Shown: piece by piece, positions 43,263 to 51,505 of the stretch
Layout of the letters: every line of letters begins with the position of its first letter
How positions within the stretch are numbered: the first letter of the stretch is position 1
Source of the DNA: Verrucomicrobiaceae bacterium
GTDB lineage: Bacteria; Verrucomicrobiota; Verrucomicrobiia; Verrucomicrobiales; Verrucomicrobiaceae
Reading direction: 5' to 3'
Assembly: GCA_016795365.1 (NCBI GenBank)
Contig: JAEUHN010000008.1
Location: 1-61,949 of the forward strand
DNA length: 61,949 nt
Notes under the pieces: generated by a model
The model's input: only the letters and a program-made list of their open reading frames with translations
What the model was told of the DNA's origin: nothing
Databases searched by the model: none
Position numbers and translations under genes: made by a program

Positions 43263-44387
43263 ATGCCAGCCTACTTCGATCACAACGCCACCACACCGCT
43301 GTGCCCAGCCGCCCAGGAAGCTTGGCTCAAGGCCAGCCGTGATCACTGGCACAATGCCTCCAGCCTCTATCGGGAAGCCGGTTTCACAGCACAGAAGCTG
43401 GATGCGGCGCGCGAGCGATTGGGCGATTTGCTGGGCTGCGAGGCCGCCCGCATCGTCTTCACCTCGGGTGCCAGCGAATCGAACAATGCGCTACTGGCAA
43501 CACGCGACGGTCTCACGGCCTTGAGCAGCATCGAGCATCCCAGTGTGCGCGAGGCGGCGCGTCATTGGCTGGGTTGCGGCACCGTCGAGATCCCCGTCAA
43601 TGAAGACGGCGTGGTCACACTCGATGCAGTGACTCGCGTGATCGATGCCAGCCAACCTGCGCTCGTCTCGGTCATGGCGGCGAACAATGAAAGCGGCACG
43701 CTTCAGCCGTGGCGTGAGATCGCTGAGCTTTGCCATCGAAGAGGCATCGCCTGCCACACGGACGCTGCTCAGTGGCTTGGCAAATTGCCCGCGCAAAAGC
43801 TTGGTGAATGCGATTACATCACCGGCAGCGCCCACAAGTTCGGCGGCCCCAAGGGCATCGGTTTCCTTGTGCTCAGGGATGAAAATGAACCTCTGCGCTT
43901 CCTGCGCGGTGGTCCCCAGGAGCAGGGTCGGAGAGCAGGCACGGAAAACTGTCCAGCCATCGAAGCGATGGTTACAGCCCTGGAGTTCATCACGCCTCAA
44001 CTCGACACCATCGCCGCTACGCAAGCTCCGCTGCGCGATGCTTTCGAGCAGACCCTGAGCAACGCGATGCCCGGACTCCGCATCATTGGTGAGCGGGCAC
44101 CTCGGCTCTGGAACACGTCACTGCTGGTGATGCCTCGCCATGACAACCTGAAGTGGCTCACTCGCCTCTCGCGCCTCGGCTTCGCCATCTCCACGGGCTC
44201 GGCTTGCAGCTCGGGGAAAGAGGGTTCCTCCGTGGTTGTCACCGCGCTCGGAGCCTCACCAGACGAACTTCGCCGCGTGGTGCGTCTCAGTGGTGGCTAC
44301 CAGACCACAGCCGAGGACTGGCAATCGTTGGCCAATGCCTTCATCCAGGTGCTTGGCGAACTGGACGCGGGTGGTCGGCCTCAGTGA
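43263..44387 (+). CDS. Cysteine desulfurase (NifS/IscS family)
   Basis: PLP enzyme taking sulfur from cysteine and passing it as persulfide to acceptors. 374 residues from the ATG at 43263, one base after the fdhD stop. Motifs: YFDHNATTPLCPAAQEAW, FTSGASESNNALL, MAANNESGTLQPW, HTDAAQWLGK, the PLP lysine in ITGSAHKFGGPKG, RAGTENCPAIEAM, and the catalytic Cys in STGSACSSGKEG. Position directly after MobA-FdhD suggests it is the dedicated sulfur donor to FdhD rather than a general IscS. Confidence 0.94.
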   Translation: MPAYFDHNATTPLCPAAQEAWLKASRDHWHNASSLYREAGFTAQKLDAARERLGDLLGCEAARIVFTSGASESNNALLATRDGLTALSSIEHPSVREAARHWLGCGTVEIPVNEDGVVTLDAVTRVIDASQPALVSVMAANNESGTLQPWREIAELCHRRGIACHTDAAQWLGKLPAQKLGECDYITGSAHKFGGPKGIGFLVLRDENEPLRFLRGGPQEQGRRAGTENCPAIEAMVTALEFITPQLDTIAATQAPLRDAFEQTLSNAMPGLRIIGERAPRLWNTSLLVMPRHDNLKWLTRLSRLGFAISTGSACSSGKEGSSVVVTALGASPDELRRVVRLSGGYQTTAEDWQSLANAFIQVLGELDAGGRPQ

Positions 44388-45217
44388 CCGATGCTGATGC
44401 GTTCGCCGCAGCGCATCACCCGCTGAGGTTGACCGAACTGCGCACAGGCGGCCACGAACTCGTCAGGCGATGCCGTGTTGAACTCGAACATCTCAAAGTG
44501 ATGCGGCACCGCCAGTCGGGCTCCGATTTGTGAAGCCAGCGTCGCAGCCTCGGTGCCATTGAGATTGCCCGCCACCCGACGCTCGGGCTTGTTGCCATTG
44601 ATGGGGACGAAGGCGATGTCGCAGCGCTTTAATTTCAAGACGGGCACCAATCCTTCGTGCATCAGGGTGTCGCCGCTGTGGTAGATGGCGAAGCCGTTGC
44701 GCTCCACGATGAAGCCCAGGAACTTGCAGCGCCCGTGGGCATCGCGTTCGATCTCGTTGTGCGCCGCAGCGATGCCAGTGAAACGCCAGCCGTTCACCTC
44801 AACCTCAGTGCCATCGTCGAGTCCGATCAAAGCGATGTCCGCATCACCAAGACGATTCCTCGCCGCGCCTTCGACCGCGGCGGGCAGGATCAGTTGCAGC
44901 CCAGGATTCGCCTTGGACAGAGGCAGCAGCGTGGCCTCATCGAAGTGATCAGTGTGCTGGTGGCTCGAGGTGACGACGTTCACAAAGTCGAGACTCGCAG
45001 GGGCGATGCATCGCTCCGTCATCCGCACGTGCGGCTTGTCAGTGGCGGCATATTTGAGGGTCAGCGAGTCGGACAGGTAGGGATCAAGCAGCGCGAAGGC
45101 CCCGGCTTGCTTGAGGAGGAAACCACTTTGGCCCAGCCACCAGATATGAAGGTCGTCGCCCGAGGCAGCCTGGATGTCGGCCAGCAGGGCAGCGTCGCGT
45201 TGGAAGGGTTGGATCAT
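44381..45217 (-). CDS. MBL-fold metal-dependent hydrolase (UlaG-like)
   Basis: 278 residues. A metallo-beta-lactamase fold with LHIWWLGQSGFLLKQ, LLDPYLSD, the metal motif SSHQHTDHFDEATLLPL (HxHxDH), AHNEIERD, YHSGDTLMHEGLVPVL with the bridging Asp, and VPHHFEMFEFNT with a last His ligand. Related to L-ascorbate-6-phosphate lactonase and similar hydrolases; substrate unknown. Its 3' end overlaps the cysteine desulfurase by 7 bases in convergent orientation. Confidence 0.9.
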   Translation of the reverse strand: MIQPFQRDAALLADIQAASGDDLHIWWLGQSGFLLKQAGAFALLDPYLSDSLTLKYAATDKPHVRMTERCIAPASLDFVNVVTSSHQHTDHFDEATLLPLSKANPGLQLILPAAVEGAARNRLGDADIALIGLDDGTEVEVNGWRFTGIAAAHNEIERDAHGRCKFLGFIVERNGFAIYHSGDTLMHEGLVPVLKLKRCDIAFVPINGNKPERRVAGNLNGTEAATLASQIGARLAVPHHFEMFEFNTASPDEFVAACAQFGQPQRVMRCGERISIGH

Positions 45218-45306
45218 GCACCCGCATGTGGCTCAGCGACCTTGAGGCTGCAACTCCCGCCGCTTGCACAATCCGCGCCGCGACGGTAGAAACGCCGCTC
45301 CTGCCC

Positions 45307-46383
45307 ATGGTCACCATCACGATCCAAAGCCTCACGAAACGCTTCGGCGGTTCCCCAGTGCTCCATGGCATCGACCTCAAGATCGAGGGTGGTGAGCTGT
45401 TCTTCCTGCTCGGCCCCAGCGGCTGTGGCAAGACCACGCTCCTCCGGCATGTGGCAGGCTTCTACCAGCCGGACGCTGGACGAATCTTTTTCGACGACGT
45501 TGAGGTCTCGCGCGTGCCACCGCATCGACGGGACACCGGCATGATGTTTCAAAGCTACGCCCTGTGGCCGCACATGACCGTGGAGCAGAATGTGGCGTTT
45601 GGCCTGGAGGAGCGGAAGCGCCCGAAGAAGGAGATCAAGGAACGCGTGGATGACGTGCTCGGTCTGGTGCAACTCGAAGGCATGGGCGACCGCCGCATCC
45701 AGCAGCTCTCGGGTGGACAGCAGCAGCGCGTGGCCCTGGCGCGTGCGCTCGTCATTCAGCCCAAGGTGCTGCTGCTCGATGAACCGCTGTCCAATCTGGA
45801 TGCCAAGCTGCGCCTGGAGATGCGCTCCGAGATTCGCCGCATCGTCAAGGAATGCGGCCTCACCGGCATCTATGTCACCCATGATCGTGAGGAGGCGCTG
45901 TCCATGGGCGACCGCCTCGCCATCATGGAATCCGGCAATCTCATCCAGGTGGGCACGCCGATGGATGTGTATCGCAATCCAGTGAACCGCATGGTGGCCG
46001 AGTTCATGGGCGAGACCAATCTGATCGAAGGCACCCTCCTGCGCGATACCAGCCGCGCTGGCCTCTTCGATGTGGAAACGCCCGCCGGCATCTTGCGCGG
46101 GCGCACCTTTGATCCCACGTTTATTCCGATTCGTGGCCAGCCCGTGGTTCTCAGCATTCGCCCCGAGGCGCTCAGCTTCCGCGAGGTGCCTGATTCGCCC
46201 AATCGCCTCAATGGCAAGATCACCGACACCAGCTACCTCGGTGCCACGGTGCAGTATCGCCTCCAGGCTGCGGGCAACACGCTCAAGCTCTGCGAACTCA
46301 ATCCCGAGCAGGTGTTCCAGCCAAGTGACCGCGAGTCACGACTCATGGTGGCCACGAAGGATGTCATCATCCTGAGGAAGTAG
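45307..46383 (+). CDS. ABC transporter ATP-binding protein (sugar/polyamine type)
   Basis: 358 residues from the ATG at 45307, matching family starts; the upstream ATG adds 27 unconserved residues. Walker A GPSGCGKTTLLRH, Q-loop FQSYALWPHMTVEQN, signature LSGGQQQRVALARAL, Walker B VLLLDEPLSNLDAKLR, switch His in YVTHDREEALSMG. A C-terminal TOBE-type domain (about 240-358, MGETNLIEG, SIRPEALSF) is of the MalK/UgpC/PotA class. No permease or binding protein is adjacent, so it may serve a transporter encoded elsewhere. Confidence 0.93.
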   Translation: MVTITIQSLTKRFGGSPVLHGIDLKIEGGELFFLLGPSGCGKTTLLRHVAGFYQPDAGRIFFDDVEVSRVPPHRRDTGMMFQSYALWPHMTVEQNVAFGLEERKRPKKEIKERVDDVLGLVQLEGMGDRRIQQLSGGQQQRVALARALVIQPKVLLLDEPLSNLDAKLRLEMRSEIRRIVKECGLTGIYVTHDREEALSMGDRLAIMESGNLIQVGTPMDVYRNPVNRMVAEFMGETNLIEGTLLRDTSRAGLFDVETPAGILRGRTFDPTFIPIRGQPVVLSIRPEALSFREVPDSPNRLNGKITDTSYLGATVQYRLQAAGNTLKLCELNPEQVFQPSDRESRLMVATKDVIILRK

Positions 46384-46397
46384 AACGACCTCGCCCC

Positions 46398-47423
46398 ATG
46401 CATTGCTTTCTCACGGACGAATCCAGCGAACGCTACCTCATCGACGAGCTTCGCCGCGCCTTCCCGGACGGTGCGCATGAGCAGGTGGCAGAACAGTGGG
46501 TGAGCAGCGATGCTGCAATGCTGGACGCTCCGCTGGCCTTCGCGAGGCAGACCTTGCCGAATGCGACAGTCATCGACATCGCCTCGATCAATGCAGCGGC
46601 CGGACAGCTTCTCGCCGCCACCATGGATGCACTGCCAGAGGGCCAGCCCTGGCGGCTAGCGGTGGTGCCCGCTTATGGGTTTGGCAACGCAGGGACGAAT
46701 CGCTGCCAGCTCATCGCCGGAGCCTTTCGCGAGCGCTTGCAGAAGAAGCGCCGCGCCTTGCTCCGCAACCTCATGACCGACGAGGGTCCCTTCGATGCAC
46801 AGACATCCTTCGTGCAGCTTTACCTGATCGCCCCGGACAAAGGCGTGCTCTCCGTCGCACCCGCACCCCTGCCCTATGAGGCGCGGCGCAATGTGTGGCC
46901 CTTCGCCAAGGGCGAGCTGCCCATCGCCGTCGATAAGGCAGCACCGTCACGTGCTTTCTCGAAGGTCGTTGAGGCCGAGCATCGCCTGGGACTCCAGATT
47001 GCCAAAGGCGACACCTGCGTTGATCTCGGTGCCAGCCCTGGGAGCTGGAGCTACGTGGCCATTCATCGCGGTGCTCACGTCACCTCCATCGACCGCTCCC
47101 CGTTGCGCGATGATTTGATGCGCCATCCACGCCTCACCTTTCAGCAAGGCGATGCCTTCAAGTTCAAGCCCGCAGCGCCCGTCGATTGGCTGCTCTGCGA
47201 TGTGATCGCCGCCCCCGAGCGCAACATCGGACTGCTGCTCGAATGGGTGCGCGAGCGCCGTGCCCGACGTTTCATCGTCAGCATCAAGTTCAAAGGCGAC
47301 ACCGAGTATCCCCTCATCGATCAGCTCAAGACGGACCTGCCCGCGCACTGCTCGGAGTTTTATCTCACGCGTCTCTGCGCGAACAAGAACGAGGTCTGTG
47401 CTTTCGGGATCGTGCGAGACTAG
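46398..47423 (+). CDS. RlmM-like rRNA 2'-O-methyltransferase
   Basis: 341 residues. The N-terminal half is THUMP-like (LRRAFPDGAHEQVAEQW); the C-terminal half is an FtsJ-type Rossmann methyltransferase. The catalytic tetrad pattern Lys-Asp-Lys-Glu is visible: SKVVEAEHRLG, DLGASPGSWSYVAI for S-adenosylmethionine binding, DWLLCDVIAAPE, VSIKFKGDTEYP, CANKNEVCAF. It resembles RlmM, which methylates the ribose of C2498 in 23S rRNA, but exact target is an inference. It starts 14 bases after the ABC gene. Confidence 0.85.
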   Translation: MHCFLTDESSERYLIDELRRAFPDGAHEQVAEQWVSSDAAMLDAPLAFARQTLPNATVIDIASINAAAGQLLAATMDALPEGQPWRLAVVPAYGFGNAGTNRCQLIAGAFRERLQKKRRALLRNLMTDEGPFDAQTSFVQLYLIAPDKGVLSVAPAPLPYEARRNVWPFAKGELPIAVDKAAPSRAFSKVVEAEHRLGLQIAKGDTCVDLGASPGSWSYVAIHRGAHVTSIDRSPLRDDLMRHPRLTFQQGDAFKFKPAAPVDWLLCDVIAAPERNIGLLLEWVRERRARRFIVSIKFKGDTEYPLIDQLKTDLPAHCSEFYLTRLCANKNEVCAFGIVRD

Positions 47424-47453
47424 GCGCAAGTTGCCCCACGTGACGGCGTTCTG

Positions 47454-48188
47454 ATGCCTGTCATGATCCCCCGTTCTTCCGGCTCTCTGCTCCTCTCGCT
47501 CGCCCTGGCCACCACGAGCGCGCTCTGCCGTGCTGGCGAACCTGATCCTGATCTGCCTCAACCTTTTGATCCCTCAGCCCTGCGAGCGCTAGCCACGCAC
47601 TCACCCTTCAACCGCGTGGTGGACTTCTCCAGCATCTATCGCCTGACTGGCGTGGCGTATGTGGAAGGCAAGCCCATCGCCACCCTGCTCAACACCGAGA
47701 CCAAGCAGCACATCGTCGTCTCGGAGACGCCGAATGCCAAGGGATGGAAGCTCACCGAAGCCACGCCCACCACCATGCCGAAGCACGCGGGGGTGAAGCT
47801 CCTCGTCGATGGTGAGGTCGTGGAGCTACGCTACGACGTGGCCGCGGCGGCTGCCGAGCAGCAGGCCCAGCACAATCGCTCGGGCTTCGGAGGAACCAGC
47901 GGCGGTCGTCGCATTGTGGAGCCCGTGGACATTCACAACCTCCAGGAGTCCGATTACATACGCAAAGGCAGCGACGGGAAGGAGTATGTGCGCGGCTCGA
48001 TCTACCTGCCCACCAAAGATCGCGACTACTACTACAACGACATGTCCCGCGAGTCGCGCGACAAGTATCGCCAGATCATCGAAGACAATCGCGACCGCAT
48101 GTTCCGCTACAATCCTGACCAGAGAGCCTCCTTCTCGAAGGCTGTCTTTGACAAGGTGCTTCAGGATGAGAAATCGGGGCGCCGCTGA
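47454..48188 (+). CDS. Exported protein of unknown function
   Basis: 244 residues with a signal peptide (cleavage near LCRAG; the second ATG at 47463 is also possible). The middle contains a small beta domain (RLTGVAYVEGKPIATLLN, QHIVVSETPNAKGWKLTEAT, GVKLLVDGEVVELRY). The C-terminus is charged and Tyr/Arg-rich (KDRDYYYNDMSRESRDKY). No family recognised. It lies 30 bases after the methyltransferase gene and 10 bases from the convergent SGNH hydrolase gene. Confidence 0.72.
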   Translation: MPVMIPRSSGSLLLSLALATTSALCRAGEPDPDLPQPFDPSALRALATHSPFNRVVDFSSIYRLTGVAYVEGKPIATLLNTETKQHIVVSETPNAKGWKLTEATPTTMPKHAGVKLLVDGEVVELRYDVAAAAAEQQAQHNRSGFGGTSGGRRIVEPVDIHNLQESDYIRKGSDGKEYVRGSIYLPTKDRDYYYNDMSRESRDKYRQIIEDNRDRMFRYNPDQRASFSKAVFDKVLQDEKSGRR

Positions 48189-48198
48189 GGCGCTCGGA

Positions 48199-49479
48199 TC
48201 ACTTCATGAGTTCGCCCACGAGCAGGATCGCGCCGGGATAGAACGCGGTGTCGTCGAAGCGCTTCGGATCGTCGATCTTCTCATTCCTCTGCGAGAGGAT
48301 CTTCGCCTTGTCGGGTTGTTCGGGAAGGATCTCGATCTTCACAGTATGCACCACGTCAGGCAGCTCGGTGCCGATTTGAAGCATCGAGAGACGATGGTAG
48401 GTGCAGTAGGAATCAAAGCGAGGCACCACACGTGCAGGTTGGTTGTCGATCGTCACTTTGACCTGACCGCAGTCAGGACCCACGATGTCGTAGATTGAGG
48501 CTCGCGTGCCCTTGAATTTGAAGGTCACCGACTCACCTGGCTTGTTGGCCCGCTGCATTTGGGAAAGGCGGTTGGCAAAGCGCTTGCCGATGTCGGAGTC
48601 CGCCTTGGCGAACCCGCTGGAGAGCGTCGCTTCTGTGATCGGCAGCATCTTGGCATGCTCGTAGTTGTCCGAGACAAACGGAGTCTTCAGCTCATGCGCA
48701 CCCGTCTTGCCTTCAAGCGCTTCGATCTGTTTCATCGAGCGCTGCACAGCGGCCAGATACAACTCATGACCGGTCTCAGGATGCGGATGCACCGAGTCAG
48801 GGGCGAAGATGAAACTGTCGGCGGCGGCTTTCTTTTCTTCGTCCGTCTTGGGCAGCTTGCCTTTCCAGACGAGCTTGCCCGCTTTGGCCAGTTTCGCCAC
48901 TTCCATGCACATGTGAATCGTGGGAATGCCGTAGTGATCAGCCACCTTCTCCATCGCGCTGGCACTGCGCTGGAACTTGCCTTCCAGCATGGGTCCCACA
49001 AGCGCCTCAGTGATGGTGTAAACGAAACAGATGTCGCACTCGGGGAGTGTCTTCCAAGTCTGCCGCACGATGCCTTCCATGCAGCGGAAAATTTGCTTTG
49101 GATCGGCCCCACCGTCGTTCACTGCGAATTCGACAAAGAGGAAATCAGGCTTCTGATCGAGCACGTCTTGCTTGAGCCGAAACACGCCGAGGTCCGATCC
49201 CGTGCCGCCAATCGCTGCATTGATGTGGGTTACCTTGGCCTGCGGGAAGCTGGTCTGGAAGTGCTTGAGCGTCTTCGGCCTCCAGCCCTCCTGCGCGGTG
49301 ATCGAACCACCGAGGTAGCCAATCTTCACTTCCTTGCCGGCTTTCAGCTTGGCGAAGAAGTTCGGCAGGCCAGCACGGGGCGAGCACTCCACGGCAGGCA
49401 CGAGAGGAAATTCATCCGCCGCTGAGGCGAGGATCGAAAGCGAGGCGAGTGCGGTGAGAACAAGCGATGGAAGTTTCAT
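48199..49479 (-). CDS. Exported SGNH/GDSL-family hydrolase
   Basis: 426 residues with a signal peptide (MKLPSLVLTALASLSILASA). The SGNH blocks are visible: IGYLGGSITAQEGW with the nucleophile Ser, AAIGGTGSDLGVF with the Gly, LFVEFAVNDGG with the Asn, and DSVHPHPETGHELYL with the Asp and His. The C-terminal 150 residues form an extra beta-rich domain (VTFKFKGTRASIYDIVGPDC), probably carbohydrate binding. The likely role is esterase action on polysaccharide in the periplasm or outside. Confidence 0.9.
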   Translation of the reverse strand: MKLPSLVLTALASLSILASAADEFPLVPAVECSPRAGLPNFFAKLKAGKEVKIGYLGGSITAQEGWRPKTLKHFQTSFPQAKVTHINAAIGGTGSDLGVFRLKQDVLDQKPDFLFVEFAVNDGGADPKQIFRCMEGIVRQTWKTLPECDICFVYTITEALVGPMLEGKFQRSASAMEKVADHYGIPTIHMCMEVAKLAKAGKLVWKGKLPKTDEEKKAAADSFIFAPDSVHPHPETGHELYLAAVQRSMKQIEALEGKTGAHELKTPFVSDNYEHAKMLPITEATLSSGFAKADSDIGKRFANRLSQMQRANKPGESVTFKFKGTRASIYDIVGPDCGQVKVTIDNQPARVVPRFDSYCTYHRLSMLQIGTELPDVVHTVKIEILPEQPDKAKILSQRNEKIDDPKRFDDTAFYPGAILLVGELMK

Positions 49480-49557
49480 GAGGAAAGACGCGCTGATGAA
49501 AACGCAGCCCGTCCTTTAGCCAGCCATGCACGTCGCGCAATCGCCACGCACTCACGG

Positions 49558-50172
49558 TCACATCTCTACCAATCCACGCCTCATCGCTTCGGCGGTGGCT
49601 TGCGCGCGGTCGTTGACCTGAAGCTTGTCCAGGATGCTGCTCACGTGGCGCTTCACCGTGTCTTCGGCAATCCCAAGCGTGGCACCAATTTCCTTGTTGG
49701 CCTTGCCTTGCGCGATGAGCGCCAGGATCTCACGCTCGCGCGGCGTGATCTCAGGTCCGGCCGTGCGCAGGGCCAGCCGCGTTTCAAGGTCCACCGGAAG
49801 CGCACGTCGTCCGTGGGCAACGGATCGAATCGCCTTCAGCAGCTCATCGCGGGAGGCCGATTTTTGCAGGTAACCCAGAGCACCGGCTTTGAGCGCGGCA
49901 GCCACTTCTTCATCGCGGGCGAAGGTGGAAAAGATCAGCACACGCGCCTCGGGATGCGCGGCCCGCAGACGTGCGGTGGCCTCCACGCCCGAGATGCCGG
50001 GGAGTTGCAGATCCATCAGCACCACATCAGGCTGGTGCTTCGCAAACAAGGCTGGAGCCTCTTCACCGCGCTCTGCTTCGGCGAGCACAGTCATGTCATC
50101 CTCCAGCTCCAGCGACGCGACGAGGCCGCTGCGAACCACGAAGTGATCGTCGATGAGGATGAGCTTGAGCAT
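49558..50172 (-). CDS. NarL/FixJ-family response regulator
   Basis: 204 residues. Receiver domain 1-120: acidic pair in ILIDDHFVVRSGLV, phosphorylated Asp in PDVVLMDLQLPG, LIFSTFARDEEV, Lys in ALGYLQKSASRDEL. LuxR-type helix-turn-helix at about 140-200: ITPREREILALIAQGKANKE then IGATLGIAEDTVKRHVSSIL. It has no histidine kinase neighbour, so it is an orphan in this window. It is transcribed divergently from the sialidase-like gene, 65 bases apart, and could control that gene. Confidence 0.93.
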   Translation of the reverse strand: MLKLILIDDHFVVRSGLVASLELEDDMTVLAEAERGEEAPALFAKHQPDVVLMDLQLPGISGVEATARLRAAHPEARVLIFSTFARDEEVAAALKAGALGYLQKSASRDELLKAIRSVAHGRRALPVDLETRLALRTAGPEITPREREILALIAQGKANKEIGATLGIAEDTVKRHVSSILDKLQVNDRAQATAEAMRRGLVEM

Positions 50173-50237
50173 GGCTCACGCATGGCATCGAGATCATCGC
50201 GTCGCAACACTGCTGCGCAGCGCCCCGTATCGCTCGA

Positions 50238-51419
50238 ATGGTTCCTCGCACACTCACTCCACGCCCCACTGCCACCCTGTTCAGCCTCGCTTTAAGCTTC
50301 GTCAGTCTCAGCTTCGCTGATGCGCCCAGGGCCACCATCCTTGAAACCAAGGTCATCTCCCAACAGCCCGAATACTATCACGGCTGGCCCACGGTGGTGC
50401 GCCGCCAGAATGGCGACTTGTGGGTGTCGTGGTCAGGCGGTCGCGAGTCTCACGTGTGCCCCTTTGGTCAGGTGCATTCGATGACCTCCTATGACGAAGG
50501 CAAGACCTGGACCTGGCCTCGCGTGCTGCTCGACAGCGCCACAGACGACCGTGATTCAGGCGTGCTGGAGACGGCCAAGGGCACACTGCTGGTGACCACC
50601 TTCACCTCGCTCGCCTACGAGGACTCGTTCAAAAAGGCCAGCATGATGGCGGAGCACACCGACAAGGGCTGGGTGAGCAAGTCGATGCCCTCGGCGCAGT
50701 TCGCTCGCTGGCAGGCCGCGCATTCACGGCTCAATGACGAAGAGCGCAAAGCAGAACTGGGCGAGTGGGTGATCCGATCGACCGATGGCGGCAAGTCCTG
50801 GTCCAATCGCATCCCGACGGTGGTGAACAGCCCGCACGGTCCGATCCAGCTCAAGGACGGACGCCTTCTCTACGCAGGCAAGCAGCTCTGGACCGGCGAC
50901 AAAAAGATCGGAGTCGCGGAGTCGAAAGACGATGGCCTCACCTGGCAATGGTTGTCCGAGATTCCCACTCGCAAGGGTGACGATGCAGTGAAGAGCTACC
51001 ACGAACTCCACGGCGTGGAGGCCGCCGACGGCACGATCATTGTCCAGATTCGCAATCACAACAAAGCGGACGCAGGCGGCACCCTCCAAACGGAATCGAA
51101 GGACGGCGGCAAGACCTGGACCGAACCGCACGCCATCACCTTTGGCCTGCCCTCGCACCTGCTGCGCCTGCGCGACAATCGTCTCGTCATGACCTACGGC
51201 CATCGTCGCCCGCCCTTCGGCAATCAGGCTCGCATCAGCAGCGACCATGGCAAGACGTGGAGCGACCCGATTATCATCTCCGGAGACGGCAAGGGCGGTG
51301 ACCTCGGCTATCCAAGCACGGTGGAACTCGCCGACGGCACGCTTTTGACGGTGTGGTATGAGAGCATGAAAGAGCCCAAGCTCGCCGTGCTGCGGCAGGC
51401 GAAGTGGAAGCTCGAATAG
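50238..51419 (+). CDS. Sialidase-like BNR-repeat exo-glycosidase
   Basis: 393 residues with a signal peptide ending near LSFADA. A six-bladed propeller is indicated by five Asp boxes: SYDEGKTW, STDGGKSW, SKDDGLTW, SKDGGKTW, SSDHGKTW. The N-terminal VVRRQNGDLWVSWSGGRESH and RISSDHGKTW regions could carry catalytic-site Arg residues, but a full sialidase triad is not confirmed. The reaction may be on sialic acid or another substrate. Divergent from the response regulator, which may regulate it. Confidence 0.85.
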   Translation: MVPRTLTPRPTATLFSLALSFVSLSFADAPRATILETKVISQQPEYYHGWPTVVRRQNGDLWVSWSGGRESHVCPFGQVHSMTSYDEGKTWTWPRVLLDSATDDRDSGVLETAKGTLLVTTFTSLAYEDSFKKASMMAEHTDKGWVSKSMPSAQFARWQAAHSRLNDEERKAELGEWVIRSTDGGKSWSNRIPTVVNSPHGPIQLKDGRLLYAGKQLWTGDKKIGVAESKDDGLTWQWLSEIPTRKGDDAVKSYHELHGVEAADGTIIVQIRNHNKADAGGTLQTESKDGGKTWTEPHAITFGLPSHLLRLRDNRLVMTYGHRRPPFGNQARISSDHGKTWSDPIIISGDGKGGDLGYPSTVELADGTLLTVWYESMKEPKLAVLRQAKWKLE

Positions 51420-51505
51420 CCCCAGAGCTGTTCCTACGAGCAACAAATTTTGCTCGCCAAACATCTCCCACCCATGGCAATCTGACTGGGAATTCTTTTC
51501 TAATC

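Noticed and set aside
48179..48193. Small GCGCC/GGCGC hairpin between convergent genes as a terminator
   Set aside because: The stem is only 5 bp, overlaps the stop codon, and has no U-run on either strand.
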